Part shown: piece after piece, positions 1-9,651 of the stretch
How positions within the stretch are numbered: position 1 is the first letter of the stretch
How the letters are laid out: each line of letters starts with the position of its first letter
Assembly (NCBI GenBank): GCA_030141605.1
Contig: JAQGDQ010000729.1
Span: 82,501 to 106,587 of the forward strand
DNA from: Tubiluchus corallicola
Lineage: Eukaryota; Priapulida; Priapulimorpha; Priapulimorphida; Tubiluchidae
Length of the DNA: 24,087 nucleotides
Direction: 5' to 3'
Notes under the pieces: model-generated
What the model was told of the DNA's origin: nothing
The model's input: the letters and a program-made list of their open reading frames with translations, nothing else
The model's database searches: none
Made by a program: the position numbers and the translations under genes

Positions 1-217
1 AGGCTGTTTGCAGTGTAGTACCTTGCACTTGTTCGTTATGTGGTACTTATATGAAATCTCTGTTCAGTAACTGCCTGTGGTGTGTTATAAAATGCGCCCT
101 TTACATGGATATGAAAGAATACAAATTTTCCGAGGAGAGTGAGAATATTTTCTAAAATGTGACACCGCTCAAACTTTGGCGCTCTAGGCTATAGCCTATT
201 GGTTAATACGCCCCTGG
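1..217 (+). repeat. Dispersed repeat family A, copy 1 (cut by window start)
   Basis: This matches 9828-10040 on the same strand and 13151-13350 on the opposite strand. Shared blocks include the segment around CCTTGCACTTGTTCGTTATG, a block near AACTGCCTGTGGTGTGTTA, and the terminal palindrome TAGGCTATAGCCTA at 185-198. Similarity to the other copies stops just after the terminal GCCCC, which marks one end of the element. The other end lies outside the window. No open reading frame is conserved between copies, so it looks like a non-autonomous element of unknown class. Confidence 0.75.
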
Positions 218-450
218 TAAATAATGTTTAGATTGCAGTAGAACATTCGCTTTCCACAGAACTTCTTCTGCCTACCAGTTGCAGTCGTGCTGCTGCTTGG
301 ATTATTGGAATTAATCTGCCCTAGGTCACCAGTGTAATCAATCATTGCTTTGGAATGAAGAGATGCATATTCGCTGTCCAGTTGAAAGCTGTCTGAGAAT
401 ATTGCCACTGGGTCTGCTCTTCAAATGTGCTCTAACAATATTTGGTAAAG
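218..450. other. No recognisable feature
   Basis: This is sequence between family A and the ATACATA array. A short minus-strand frame (196-408) is low in complexity and partly overlaps the repeat. I see nothing that supports a gene. Confidence 0.5.
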
Positions 451-581
451 CACGATGCTATCATATAATACATAATACATAATGCACAATACATAATACA
501 TAAAATGCAATACATAATACATAAAACATAATACATAATACTTAATACATAATCCATAATAGATAATATGATAGCATTGTG
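451..581. repeat. ATACATA minisatellite flanked by 16-bp inverted repeats
   Basis: A degenerate array of ATACATA/ATACATAAT units fills about 467-565. It is bracketed by CACGATGCTATCATAT (451-466) and ATATGATAGCATTGTG (566-581), which are reverse complements at 15 of 16 positions. The whole could fold as a long hairpin or be a small palindromic mobile element whose core became a microsatellite. Confidence 0.75.
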
Positions 582-1020
582 ATTTGACATATGGTTTGTT
601 TGGCTTAACTTAATTTAGTCTACTGGCGCACGCAAAAACTATAATTGTAGACATATTAGGTCATAGCAGTAAAGCGCGTGTTAAGATCAAGGCAAGCGTT
701 AGAAGAGCAGAACTATTTTCTTTTCAGCATCTAATCTGCTTAGTTTGTAATTAAATACATTATAGCCTATGCTAAGAATTTAATATAGGCTTATTTAATA
801 GCTCCTGGATGTTTGATAGAAAAATATTGAATAAATAGATAGTTTAATGTGAATTATTTTATTGCTACTTAAACACTGTTTTTAATTAATAGGCCAATGA
901 TTTTGAAGAGTTATACTGTGTCTGGCAACACCGTTGGTGGAGAATATGTGATTTAAAGTGTTTTAAAATGAAAGGTAATTTAACCGTGCTATGCTATGCC
1001 ATGTCCTGCAACGCCATATC
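582..1020. other. AT-rich sequence, nothing recognised
   Basis: No coding signal, tandem structure or known RNA motif was found between the ATACATA array and the ACACC satellite. Confidence 0.5.
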
Positions 1021-1029
1021 ATATTGTAC

Positions 1030-1400
1030 GGCGCTGCACCATACCGTACCACAACGCACAAGGGCACACCACACCACACAACACCACATCATATCACACC
1101 ACACCAAACTACATCACATCACACCACACCACACCACACCATACCACACTAAACCACACCACACCACACCTCACCACTCCACTACAAACCAAACCACACT
1201 AAACTGCACTACACCGCACCATATCACACGACACAAAATTACATCACACCACAATATACTAAAGCACATCCCATCACACCACTGTAAACCACACCACACT
1301 ACTCCAAACCAAACCACACCACACTAAAATGAATCACACCATACTGCACCAAACCAAATCATACCACTCCACACTACACCACACCATACTATACTATACT
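1030..1400. repeat. Degenerate ACACC-type satellite, nearly G-free on the plus strand
   Basis: About 370 bp of CACACCACACC-like units (mixed CACAC, CATAC, AAACC) have very few G residues on the plus strand. Two overlapping plus-strand frames here encode only His/Thr/Pro-rich low-complexity peptides and are by-products of the repeat. The array ends in CTATACTATACT and a C-tract of eight to nine residues near 1410. Confidence 0.85.
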
Positions 1401-1676
1401 AAGTTTTTGCCCCCCCCTCAACCCAGGAATCCTGGACATACGTCCCATTTCAATATAGCCTTCTAACGTGGTAATTATTTCAGAATAATTTGTACTGAAG
1501 CCATTTATTATCTTGTAGTACAGTCAGCGAAATGTCCTTCACGCGTGGCTGATTCGACTGGCTTCAGCACATTTGGCTTTTCAGACAGGTTCTTCCATCA
1601 ACAGGAAATATTGTTCCAACATTCAGTTCCCATTAATAATCAATCAGTTAGCACAGATTGTTAAATGATTACCCAC
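1401..1676. other. Unique sequence, no gene recognised
   Basis: Apart from the C-tract at its left edge I see no repeat, reading frame or regulatory cluster. Confidence 0.45.
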
Positions 1677-1679
1677 AAC

Positions 1680-1700
1680 TGCTGCTGCTGCTGCTGCTGC
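1680..1700. repeat. CTG/CAG trinucleotide microsatellite (7 units)
   Basis: Seven uninterrupted TGC triplets. Frames across it on both strands (Leu, Cys or Ser runs) are short and have no supporting features, so I do not call a gene. Confidence 0.85.
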
Positions 1701-2220
1701 ACTGGATGCTGCCAACTGAAGATCTCAGGGTACTTCGCTTTGAGAACACTTCTCCTTGCAAACACATTGCTCGCATTCTTTGTCTTTTTTGGAACAAAGA
1801 CCTGCCTTTTCCAGAAGTTGGGCCTACTTCAATGTTGCAATGTGTGGATTTAGTAATAAAAGTGCAAAAGCACATCGTGTAATTAGTAAAATCACTTTAA
1901 AGTCTCGATCGTTTCATGTTCGGGCTCTCTCATTTTGAATGCCCATTTTCCACCAATGACGTCATTCATTGACTGAACAAAAGCAACGCACTGTGAATGT
2001 CTGTTTAAAGTATATTAAGTTTTTACAAAAAATAGATAGTTATTTTTATGATGTTTTGCATGAACGTTAGGCAAGCTGCAAAAGTTTGAATCATTTCACG
2101 GAGTCAGTCAATTACGCCATAATTTTCAGGTGATTCTGGCTGCCACTGACCGTGAAAATATCTATGAAGTTGTTTCAAATAATTAAATAACTTTCTGCTT
2201 ATATACAGAATTTTGCAAAT
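1701..2220. other. No gene recognised; one TGACGTCA palindrome
   Basis: Short overlapping frames occur on both strands, none convincing. A consensus CRE palindrome TGACGTCA lies at 1957-1964. Confidence 0.45.
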
Positions 2221-2275
2221 TTGTTGCTGTTATTGTTGTTGTTGTTGTTGTTGTTGTTTACTGCTGCTGTTATTG
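2221..2275. repeat. TTG trinucleotide microsatellite
   Basis: A run of TTG units (about eight in the core), with TGC variants at both sides. It accounts for the poly-Leu frame that starts here. Confidence 0.85.
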
Positions 2276-2436
2276 TTCTTGTTATCTGGTCTTTTCCGTG
2301 CGGTCACTATTATGGCAGCAGCTGTCGAACCCTCGAACTACATTTAGTGCATTTTAAAAATATTGAAATCACGATACAAAATAAGCGCAGAGAATATTTT
2401 GCTTAAAGTGTAAAAGAAATTTAAATATTTCTTATC

Positions 2437-2482
2437 TCCCGCCAAACGAACGTTGACGCCGCCATATTTAAAAATGACGTAA
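2437..2482 (+). promoter_or_regulatory. Promoter-like cluster: E2F, YY1 and ATF/CREB-type motifs
   Basis: Within 46 bp there is TCCCGCCAAA (2437-2446, E2F-like), GCCGCCATATTT (2458-2469, matching the YY1 core) and TGACGTAA (2475-2482, ATF/CREB half-consensus), in a locally CpG-richer stretch. An ATG follows at 2491, and a donor-like AAG|GTACGC sits at 2530-2538 in the region downstream. This could be a cryptic or real promoter with a small first exon. Short motifs like these also occur by chance, so it stays a weak call. Confidence 0.25.
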
Positions 2483-2559
2483 GCTGGTGTATGCCGGGCA
2501 GCGTGAATGCCGTGAAGGCAAGCTATGCCAAGGTACGCGTTGCAAAATTTCTACAGTTT

Positions 2560-3610
2560 GCTTAAAAGTTCCGTTATTCTAATGTTGTGTTTAACTGTGT
2601 TTATCTAGAAATTACCTAGATGTAGTAGTCACCCCATCAATTATGATCAAATTTAAAGTGGTTGCAGTGCTTTAATCTACACGATTGCACCTTTAAATTG
2701 TAAGTAATTAACATTAATTCTGCAAATAATTAATTTACATATTTGTGTTGAGTTTTAAATACGCATGTAAACTCGTCAACATGTAGTAGGTGCCTTAGTT
2801 GATTACTTAGTTTATAGAGTTCCCTCTATAACTTCAAAAAGATTCTTAAGCACCTGGATAAGTGTTTATATTTCACGGAAACCGGATGACGCCATTTTTC
2901 GTCTATAATGAGCGCGCCCAAGCATAAAGTGATAAGGACTTTAAATTGATTTTACTAATTACACGAGATGCTTATCACAATTTTATTGCTGAAACTTTCT
3001 AACATTTTCGCCAAATATTAAAATAAGCTCAACTTCCCGAGAGACTTGGCTTTGTGAGAGTGACTTCGTGAAATCTTGTTTACTGGCTCTGCCATGTATT
3101 TGCAACGCTGCAACCAGACTAAGACTTCACTGACAAATACGTGTAATTGCTGTGATCTGAACAGACGGTACTCTACGTATTTTACCGTCATCACAAGTCG
3201 GCAACACTTTCGGCAAAAGACAATAAAACTCTTGACTGCTACTTTAATGGTGTCAAGACTCATGTTTTCTGAGAAAAACTGAGGACGGTAAAATTGCGCA
3301 GCTTTGATCTGAAACGGATTTCGTAACTTATGGAAAAGTTGTCGTCAGTTTAGTGAAATTATTCTATTACATTTGGCTTCTTAATAAGATCTCATATGCC
3401 AAGATCACTCCTTTGAAAGTTTTATTCTAAAACAGTAGTGTTGCTATACGTTTCAGCGAAATATAAATTGTTTTCAGCTAAATGAAATTTACTAGAATGA
3501 AATCGAACGTTTCACAAAACTCCAAATCTTCGAGGCTGATGTTAAAGGTTGCCGGGGTTAAATTGGAAAAATACCCGGCAATATTCGTAAGAGGAGTACT
3601 AACGAGAGAA
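2560..3610. other. AT-rich sequence without a supported gene
   Basis: Two overlapping antiparallel frames near 3018-3282 (81 and 68 codons) show no recognisable domain. A CpG-bearing patch near 2880-2920 contains GACGCCATTTTTC, a YY1-like core. Nothing else stands out. Confidence 0.45.
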
Positions 3611-3615
3611 GTGTC

Positions 3616-3840
3616 ACTAACGACTGTGAAATTCGTCAACCCATCCTCACTAACAATCAGTCTCTCTGCTACCACATTGCCTAGCAACCCCATTACCTAG
3701 CAAATCAACCCAGTGCCTTAGCAACCTCCTAGCAACCGCTCTTTACGTCACTAATAGCTATAAAGTTCGTCAACTCGTCCTCACTAGCAACCAGTCTCTC
3801 TGCTACCACGTTGCCTAGCAACCCCATTACCTAGTAATTG
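3616..3840. repeat. Tandem duplication of about 95 bp, period about 132 bp
   Basis: Segment 3616-3710 and segment 3748-3840 match at most positions. Both have GTCACTAA at the start, a central CAGTCTCTCTGCTACCAC, then TTGCCTAGCAACCCCATTAC. Between and after them lie further CCTAGCAACC-type blocks. The short plus and minus frames across it (72 and 71 codons) are incidental. Confidence 0.8.
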
Positions 3841-3876
3841 TTACTTAGTATCAAGTTTCTGTGCTGCCTAGCAACC
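3676..3876. promoter_or_regulatory. Cluster of RFX X-box-like motifs
   Basis: The RFX family binds GTNRCC-N(0-3)-RGYAAC. GTTGCCTAGCAAC at 3810-3822 fits this perfectly. Near matches or half sites are ATTGCCTAGCAAC (3676-3688), GTGCCTTAGCAAC (3713-3725), CCTAGCAACC (about 3728-3737), CTAGCAACC (about 3784-3792) and CTGCCTAGCAAC (3864-3875). The motif density is seen directly. Binding is inference, since the sites are embedded in a duplicated repeat. Confidence 0.45.
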
Positions 3877-4002
3877 CTGTTACCTAGTAGCCTGCTATAA
3901 GTAGTACCATGCTATATAGTAAGTCCAATATAAATGTACTTTGATGTAAGATCTATACTAAGACTTATTATGCCATTGGTGTATATTTTTGTATAAGGCC
4001 AC

Positions 4003-4043
4003 CTGTTCACCAGTTGTTCACTAGCTGTTCACCAGTTCACCAA
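4003..4043. repeat. Short GTTCACCAGTT tandem repeat
   Basis: Three to four imperfect units of GTTCACCAGTT/GTTCACTAGCT lie in a row. Confidence 0.65.
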
Positions 4044-4085
4044 TTTCGCCTACCGTTTGTATTACATGATGCAGCTCCCTGGTAT

Positions 4086-4171
4086 CATGATAGTGTGGTA
4101 ATAAATACTTGTTAAATCACTGTTTTTAAATTTGATAATTTGGTAGATAATTATACCACACTATACATCAT
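4086..4171. repeat. Imperfect inverted repeat around ATGATAGTGTGGTAATAA
   Basis: The left arm near 4086-4103 (ATGATAGTGTGGTAATAA) pairs with the right arm near 4151-4171 (TTATACCACACTATACATCA plus T), leaving a loop of about 47 bases. It may be a small foldback element. No target duplication was identified. Confidence 0.55.
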
Positions 4172-4290
4172 GGAGTCACAGGACTTACCGAAGTCACCCG
4201 AATTTCCGAACATGACGATGAAACAAATTTATTAAATTCTGGTATCGAGCTTGAAAGTCAGAAAATGGTAAAAAAGTTAAAATACACCAT

Positions 4291-4455
4291 AGATTTGAAC
4301 CAAGATCCTTCTGCTTGCAAGGCAGATGCGTCTAGGATTCTGCTTGCAAAGCAGATGCATTTAAGATTCTGCTTACGAGGCAGGTGAGTCTAAGATTCTG
4401 CTTACAAGGCAGATGCATCTAAGATTTTGCTTACAAGGCAGATGAGTCTAAGGTC
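4291..4455 (-). repeat. 29-bp minisatellite derived from a tRNA anticodon arm (SINE fragment)
   Basis: Five units start at 4311, 4340, 4369, 4398 and 4427, an exact 29-bp period. On the minus strand the last unit reads TCTGC-CTTGCAA-GCAGA, a 5-bp stem with a 7-nt loop, T at position 33 and anticodon TGC (Ala). Five bases later comes CTTGG-TTCAAAT, the 5' T stem, T loop and Pol III B-box. Other units keep the arm with loops TTTGCAA, CTCGTAA and CTTGTAA, so the apparent anticodons are TGC, TGC, CGT, TGT and TGT. The 3' T stem and acceptor are decayed, and no clear A-box was found upstream. I read it as a tRNA-derived SINE fragment whose D-arm/anticodon part was amplified in tandem. It is not a functional tRNA gene. 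Confidence 0.65.
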
Positions 4456-5285
4456 CCTGGCAGAAATCCAGGCTATATTCCAACTTTTTCGCATATCCTG
4501 TCTTTCAAGTTTGGTATCAGAATTTAATTAATTTTCGGGCTTTACCATCATTAATGCTTCTTTAAGCTTATAAAGAACAAAAGAAACACTGTTAATTCGG
4601 TGGCCTATGGGCATCTGTATCAGCAAAACGCGTAGACAAAGTCCTGCCTAGCTCAGCCTTAGCATACCCTCTACTTTAGAGTGCCAATGTATAACGATGA
4701 TGATGACGACAACGAGTCAACGACTCATCGGCAGTGGAACCACCAATATCGTAAAGTAACTGACCCACAAAGCTTTGACACAGCAGCATTTTAACGTACG
4801 AAAAAAATCAAGGCGAACAAATTAATTGAACCGAGTGCGTCCTCGCCAGCTAGTTTGTTGTTTTAAGAGATATTTTATGACACTTTTACGACACCGTAGC
4901 ATTTATAACCGCCACTCAATTAGCCAGGTGCATGACGTCACGGCATTTCAAAGCTGATCGTGGGTAAACATTATGACGGTTATTTCAACGTCTGGATTAT
5001 TGTGGCTGTGGTCTCAGTGTTATGAAATGGATTATAATATCCGCCTGCAAGCCAATAAATCTATTGCCTGAGATTACGGCATACTTTTGCGGTTTACCGT
5101 TAAAGAAAACACGTCACTACACTAAGATGAAAAGCAATTTATCCCATCAGACTTAAAGCACAAGAAAACCCTCAACTTACATAAAGCTTAAAAAGTTCGT
5201 CTTGAAATTTTATATCACCCACGTACTGCTTTTTACATACAGAACTTCAATCGGCAGTCACGCTGTATAAAACATGTAAATTCAA
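4456..5285. other. No gene recognised; one TGACGTCA palindrome
   Basis: There is a short GATGAT/GAC run near 4694-4712, a hairpin GAGTC-AAC-GACTC near 4714-4726, and a CRE palindrome at 4933-4940. No reading frame is worth calling. Confidence 0.45.
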
Positions 5286-5299
5286 AGTCCCGCGATTAC

Positions 5300-5410
5300 G
5301 TCTTTAGTTAGTGAGGTGAGTCAGCGACATTTTGCCAATTGGTGAAAGCATTTTAAATAATTAATAATTTTCTTTTCTAGTTACGTAAGTCTTTCAAGCA
5401 GGTAAGCGAG
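5300..5410 (-). repeat. Dispersed repeat family E, fragment (minus orientation)
   Basis: The reverse complement matches 11385-11465 and 17768-17850: TCGCTGACTCACCTC, AATTGGCAAAATG, then CTTACCTGCTTGAAAGACTT. On the plus strand it contains TTTTCTTTTCTAG, 21 nt (5381-5401), then GTAAGC, which looks like a 3' splice site, tiny exon and 5' splice site. Confidence 0.7.
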
Positions 5411-5835
5411 TGGTGCGGACAACAAGATAATTATCATAGGAGATGCGGATACTTAACCAATGGAGAGACAGATTCGCGACTAGCTCTTGGACAATATGTG
5501 TTTTTCAAATGTCAGATTGAACCGCAATACCATGATCGTAACGCCAAATGTTAGATTGAACCACAGGTTCTTGGCAACTTGCCAAATACCGGAATGAGCT
5601 GGCGTATTAATTTTTCGGAAATGGTTCAATATTATGAAGTCAACGATAACAAATGTTGTATGATTAACTGTGAAAAAGGTTGGCAGCATATTTGTTGAGT
5701 GATTATAATTACTTGTGAGCAGAAAAGTTTATGAAAGACCTACACGTTTTAGAGCACAGGTGTTTCATTTGCCTAAAGCTTCAAATGAAGTAAGAGTTTG
5801 CGCATGTCTGCTTTCTCAAAATGACGTCACAAGAG
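5411..5835. other. No supported gene; one TGACGTCA palindrome
   Basis: A 69-codon minus-strand frame (5480-5689) contains an internal near-repeat (TTGAACCGCAATACC/TTGAACCACAGG) and no known domain. A CRE palindrome lies at 5822-5829. Confidence 0.4.
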
Positions 5836-6136
5836 GTAAAATGATTCAACTTTGGCACTCGGTGGGTTAATAATGCAGGGCTTACATCATTTTATATGTA
5901 AAGATGATTTAACTTTGGCACTTAATAGTTTGATAATGCAGCCTAGACATCATTTTAGGTACATGATTTCACTTTGGCACTTGATGGTTTGATAATACAG
6001 CCTAGACATCACTTTAGGTACATGAGTTAACTTTGGCACTTGATGGGTTGATAATGCAGCCTAGACATCATTTAAGGTACATGATTTAACTTTGGCACTT
6101 GATGGGTTGATAATGCAGCCTAGACATCATTTTAGC
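5836..6136. repeat. 60-bp minisatellite, five units
   Basis: Five units of about 59-62 bp share AACTTTGGCACTTGATGG, GATAATGCAGCCTAGACATC and ATTTTAGGTACATGAT. The first unit is the most diverged and the last two are nearly identical. It contains no open frame. Confidence 0.9.
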
Positions 6137-6320
6137 CTATAAAGTTTCAAAAGTATAGCTGTTAACCTTTAATGGCTCATAAAACTCTTTAAGAATCAAT
6201 AATAAAACAGTGAGTAGCATGCCATAGCTTCAAAAACATGTAACTTGTTCTATTGCAGTTTGGTGGATCCTTTTCCAGTTTTTCATCAATACTGTTAAAT
6301 TAGATTGTTGAGGTTGGCAA
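6137..6320. other. No feature seen
   Basis: AT-rich spacer between the minisatellite and a family D fragment. Confidence 0.4.
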
Positions 6321-6377
6321 GTTAAGGGAAGACAGGATGATTTTCATATACTACCTCATTTTAAAATCTGATAAAAC
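6321..6377 (-). repeat. Dispersed repeat family D, terminal fragment
   Basis: About 57 bp matches 7832-7890 on the same strand: GTTAA..GAAGAC, GATGATTTTTCATATACTAC, CCCATTTT and GATAAAAC. It represents one end of family D only. Confidence 0.65.
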
Positions 6378-7831
6378 TTTGGGCAAAGGGTTTGTTGTTC
6401 ATTTCCTTGCAAAAAGCATGTTTGATGGGTTGTTGTAGGCACTGTAAACCATTAGAGTAGCTGTTTTAAAGAAGACAGGCTTTTCCGTGACTGTCTAGTA
6501 ATATTTCACTTTTCTAAATTTGGTTTTTGCAAAAATTGACAGTGGCGCCATCTGGGAACAACGTGATTAAAAAGTCAAGAATTTGCACATTTTTTTCCAA
6601 TAAAATTCATCAATTTATAAACTTGGTTATTAATGGACGCAGGTCTAACCATGGAAAGGGTTCTGCCACCTGACAGTTTCAGCAGTTTCAGGAAGAGCGA
6701 GTCCTACTGTCGTGAAACTGTTGCGATTCAAGACTGATGGAGAAGCTATTGAATAATCACATGTTGGCCAGGCAGTTTGTGCAATGCTTATGTAAAACGA
6801 AACGGCAGAACTGACAAGTAGGTCCAAAAAGAAGCAGCTCTGGGAAAGCTATAGAATTACGTGATGGAAATTTTGCGCAACAACTATGGTGCGGAAGCAA
6901 ACAAGGGAAGGCAGTGTGAAGCCATATCACGATTTGGCAACGAATGTGCATTAAATGTCCACCACCATCTGTTGAGGTATGTCTGGTTGCTTTGGTCATA
7001 GGCAGACATGCTATCTAAGTGTGTCAATCCACACTACTACTACCTTTTCGTGCTAAAGGAAGAAGAACGAAATTTTTCAGCTTCAACATTCTTTCGAAAA
7101 AATTTCAGTGAATGATGTTCCAGTTAATAAGAACCTAACCAATGATCGAGAGGCATCAATCGTGATTGTAAGTAATGCAAACATTTCTTCTTTTTTCATG
7201 CAGCCTTTGACGGACACGATCTGTCCATAACGGTATGGGTCGGCCTGTGCAGGCAGGAAGTGTAATAGACCACATTGCTGCGTTTTTTATGACATGCTAC
7301 AAAAATAGATGGTGATGATGACAACTGATGCAGCGGTGGTGAACAAAGTGACATCTATAACCACAGTGAGGGTGTCGAAAATCTTGGTGAATAAACTCAA
7401 GATGACTATTAGTCATTAGAAAGAGTTTCAACGCCTTTGTTCTCTTTTCTAATCTGCACAAAATCATCAGCCGCGCTTCTTGCCATGAACGCGCTTGCGC
7501 ATCTGAGTGCACGTGTATCAGTGACGTCACGCGCAGCTGATCAAATGACGCGGACGTATTGGCTCGGGTAGCAAAGTACTGAAAGTTCTTTTTCTAAATA
7601 CCGAGCTCACGTGCCGCTGTTTGCTTAGCAGCAGCTGCAACACTGCGAATGTTGATTTATAATGAGAAATAAATGTGAAACGTTGTTCATATATTTTATC
7701 AACAGCCACCAACTGAAATTATTTATTGACGACCTGTTACGTCTATAGTCTACGCGACAATGCAACTGGTACTGTGGACACAGAACTTGATTCTTGACGC
7801 ATTTCTCTGTAACATTATTTTGCTAGTGAAA
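6378..7831. other. About 1.45 kb without a supported gene
   Basis: Several short minus-strand frames (60-80 codons at 6645-6999 and 7297-7712) overlap one another in different phases and show no domain. The stretch 6640-7010 and the CpG-richer 7480-7620 look less AT-rich than their surroundings and could hold decayed exons, but I cannot identify them. A CRE palindrome lies at 7522-7529. Confidence 0.4.
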
Positions 7832-8195
7832 GTTAAACGAAGACCGGGATGATTTTTCATATACTACCCCATTTTATTATCCGATAAAACGTATACATTT
7901 TAACACAATTAATAGGGCAAAAGCATTTCTAATAATTAAAATATAGATTAAAAACATACTTAACGGCTGGCGACCTCAACTATTGGTGACATCACAAACT
8001 AACTTAATTTTCAACAGGAAAAATATTCCATGAGCTTGTTGCACATGTTTGTGAAAGCGAAAATCGAAGTACAGTGCTACAACATTCAGCGAAATATTCA
8101 AAAACTGGGCAAATTTTAAATTTAAAATTCAAATTTCAAATTTACTGCTGTGCTCACGCATGAGCTTATGAACTGAGAAGTACAGCACCTGTTTT
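7832..8195 (-). repeat. Dispersed repeat family D, copy 1 (minus orientation)
   Basis: The reverse complement aligns along its length with 19300-19702. Shared landmarks are ACAGGTGCTGTAC at one end, GCTCATGCGTGAG, TTTGAAATTTGAATTT, GTGCAACA, GGAATATTTTTC, TGTTGAAAATTA, GTTAGTTTGTGATGTCA, GGGGTAGTATATGAAAAAT and TCTTCGTTTAAC at the other end. I estimate roughly 75-80% identity. No conserved reading frame. Confidence 0.85.
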
Positions 8196-8409
8196 TTGTG
8201 TAATGCGTTTCCGAGATGCAGGCGCCAGTGCCCATCTAAGTAACGAATGACGAAACGGTAACAGCGAACGCCAAAATTTATGGAAAAATACTTTGTAATA
8301 TTTCATATCATGGCTGAAAATGATATAGACATTGTCCCGTTCGATGCCATTCTACATTTCAAAGAATGATGAGAAACAGTCGGCAAGATAAACCATTTAG
8401 TTCTTTAGT
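8196..8409. other. No feature seen
   Basis: Spacer of about 210 bp with no repeat or frame recognised. Confidence 0.4.
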
Positions 8410-8590
8410 AATACTGAGTACATACACAATACATGATACATAGTACTTAATACGTAATACACAATACACAATACATAATACAATACATAATACACAATAC
8501 ACAATACTTAATACATAATACATAATCTATAATACAAAATACATGATACATAATACATAATACGTAATACATAAATACGTAATACGTAAC
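8410..8590. repeat. ATACATA-type minisatellite, second array
   Basis: About 180 bp of ATACATAAT, ATACACA and ATACGTA variants. The sequence type is the same as at 467-565, but I see no flanking inverted repeat here. Confidence 0.85.
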
Positions 8591-8754
8591 TACTCAAACT
8601 GTTACAGAAGCGATTTGTTAAATTTTACCGTAGTTGCTTATATAGTGACAATCATATAGCCAATTTCTTTGCACATAATTCTCGATTTCATGCACTATCA
8701 ATGGGTTATAACATGTTATCTATTTGTATTGAATACAGAACTTTATACACAAAC

Positions 8755-8935
8755 GAAACACACCACTGTGCTGGGCTGTGAAGCAAACAGTACTACCCTC
8801 ACGTGCTTTGTTTCCGTACAAGTATAAAGAAAGAACTAACGAAAAAAATACTTATTATTTTGAATACTATCGATAATATCGAGTGAAAATAGGGGGTGCG
8901 CAGTTCCACAGTACCCTATACGCGAGCCGCCACTG
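8755..8935 (+). repeat. Dispersed repeat family F, copy 1
   Basis: A direct repeat of 18699-18875. Shared blocks include GCTGTGAAGCAAACAGTAC, TCCGTACAAGTATAAAG, ATTATCGATAAT-like sequence, ATAGGGGGTGC, CAGTTCCACA and GCCACTGT. It is about 180 bp and its class is unknown. Confidence 0.85.
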
Positions 8936-9239
8936 TTTAAACAGATGATAGAACATCTCTAAATATTATGTAGCAAAGGTAGATGTCATTCAAATTAAAA
9001 ATGTAGAAAAGACTCTGAATCTTATAAAGAGACAGTAATTCAACATACCTACATGCGAAACTAATAAATATAGAACAGGTTATACCGAAAGATCAGCATT
9101 ATATATAATGAACAGAAGTTATTCTAGCAAACTTAGTACAAATACTTTTATTTTCATTTCTTAAAGAAACTGATGTGAGTGAAAAATGCAAATACAGAAA
9201 TTAGCTTAACAGTTTTTTTTGCAGAAATCGATCTCAGTC
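8936..9239. other. AT-rich sequence, nothing recognised
   Basis: No tandem repeat, known motif or reading frame of note. Confidence 0.4.
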
Positions 9240-9430
9240 AATTAAATAGAATTTAGAATTTATTATTGGCATATACATTACACTACAATGACACACATAC
9301 AGCAAAACAACAACAAAATACAAAAGTACAAAACAGAACATTTACATTATAGTTAGAGAGCCAAAAAATACACAGCAAATATTATATGATTTTAGTATAA
9401 ATACAGTGAGCGTATCATGAAAAAATAATA
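9240..9430 (-). mobile_element. Possible LINE 3' end (3' UTR and tail)
   Basis: On the minus strand a T/G-rich stretch (TTTTGTTGTTGTTTTGCTG) is followed by GCCAATAATAAATTC and a short reiterated TAAATTCTA-like tail. This resembles 3' ends of non-LTR retrotransposons that finish in short tandem repeats. No coding part was found beside it. It could also be plain AT-rich sequence. Confidence 0.3.
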
Positions 9431-9569
9431 TTATCAATATCAAGTACTATTTGCTCCTTTTTTAAAAAACACTTTAAAATGTAATGGGCGCCTATTTTGG
9501 TTATATCCCAGTCGTTACCCCCATTGTGAATTTTGGTTTTCGTTCACTGTATATATTAAGATACATATA

Positions 9570-9597
9570 TAGTATATATATATATATATATATATAT
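9570..9597. repeat. TA dinucleotide microsatellite
   Basis: About 14 TA units, directly adjoining the tRNA-like segment on the right. Confidence 0.9.
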
Positions 9598-9650
9598 TCG
9601 AACCCATGACCTCCTTAATCAAATATTGTACACTCGGAGCCGTATCAAGA
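9595..9650 (-). mobile_element. tRNA-derived SINE head fragment
   Basis: On the minus strand an imperfect A-box (GGCTCCGAGTG) is followed about 20 bp later by GGAGGTCATGGGTTCGAAT, which contains a perfect Pol III B-box GGTTCGAAT. The B-box runs straight into the TA repeat, so the T stem is lost and the body is missing. It abuts the left end of family A copy 2. Confidence 0.45.
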
Positions 9651-9651
9651 C

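Noticed and set aside
968-1327. 119-codon His/Thr-rich frame
   Set aside because: Direct product of the ACACC satellite. An overlapping frame gives a similar low-complexity peptide.
4291-4345. Functional tRNA-Ala gene
   Set aside because: The anticodon arm, T loop and B-box are good, but the 3' T stem, acceptor stem and a convincing A-box are missing.
6645-7712. Cluster of short minus-strand frames as a multi-exon gene
   Set aside because: The frames overlap in different phases and show no domain or convincing ordered splice sites.
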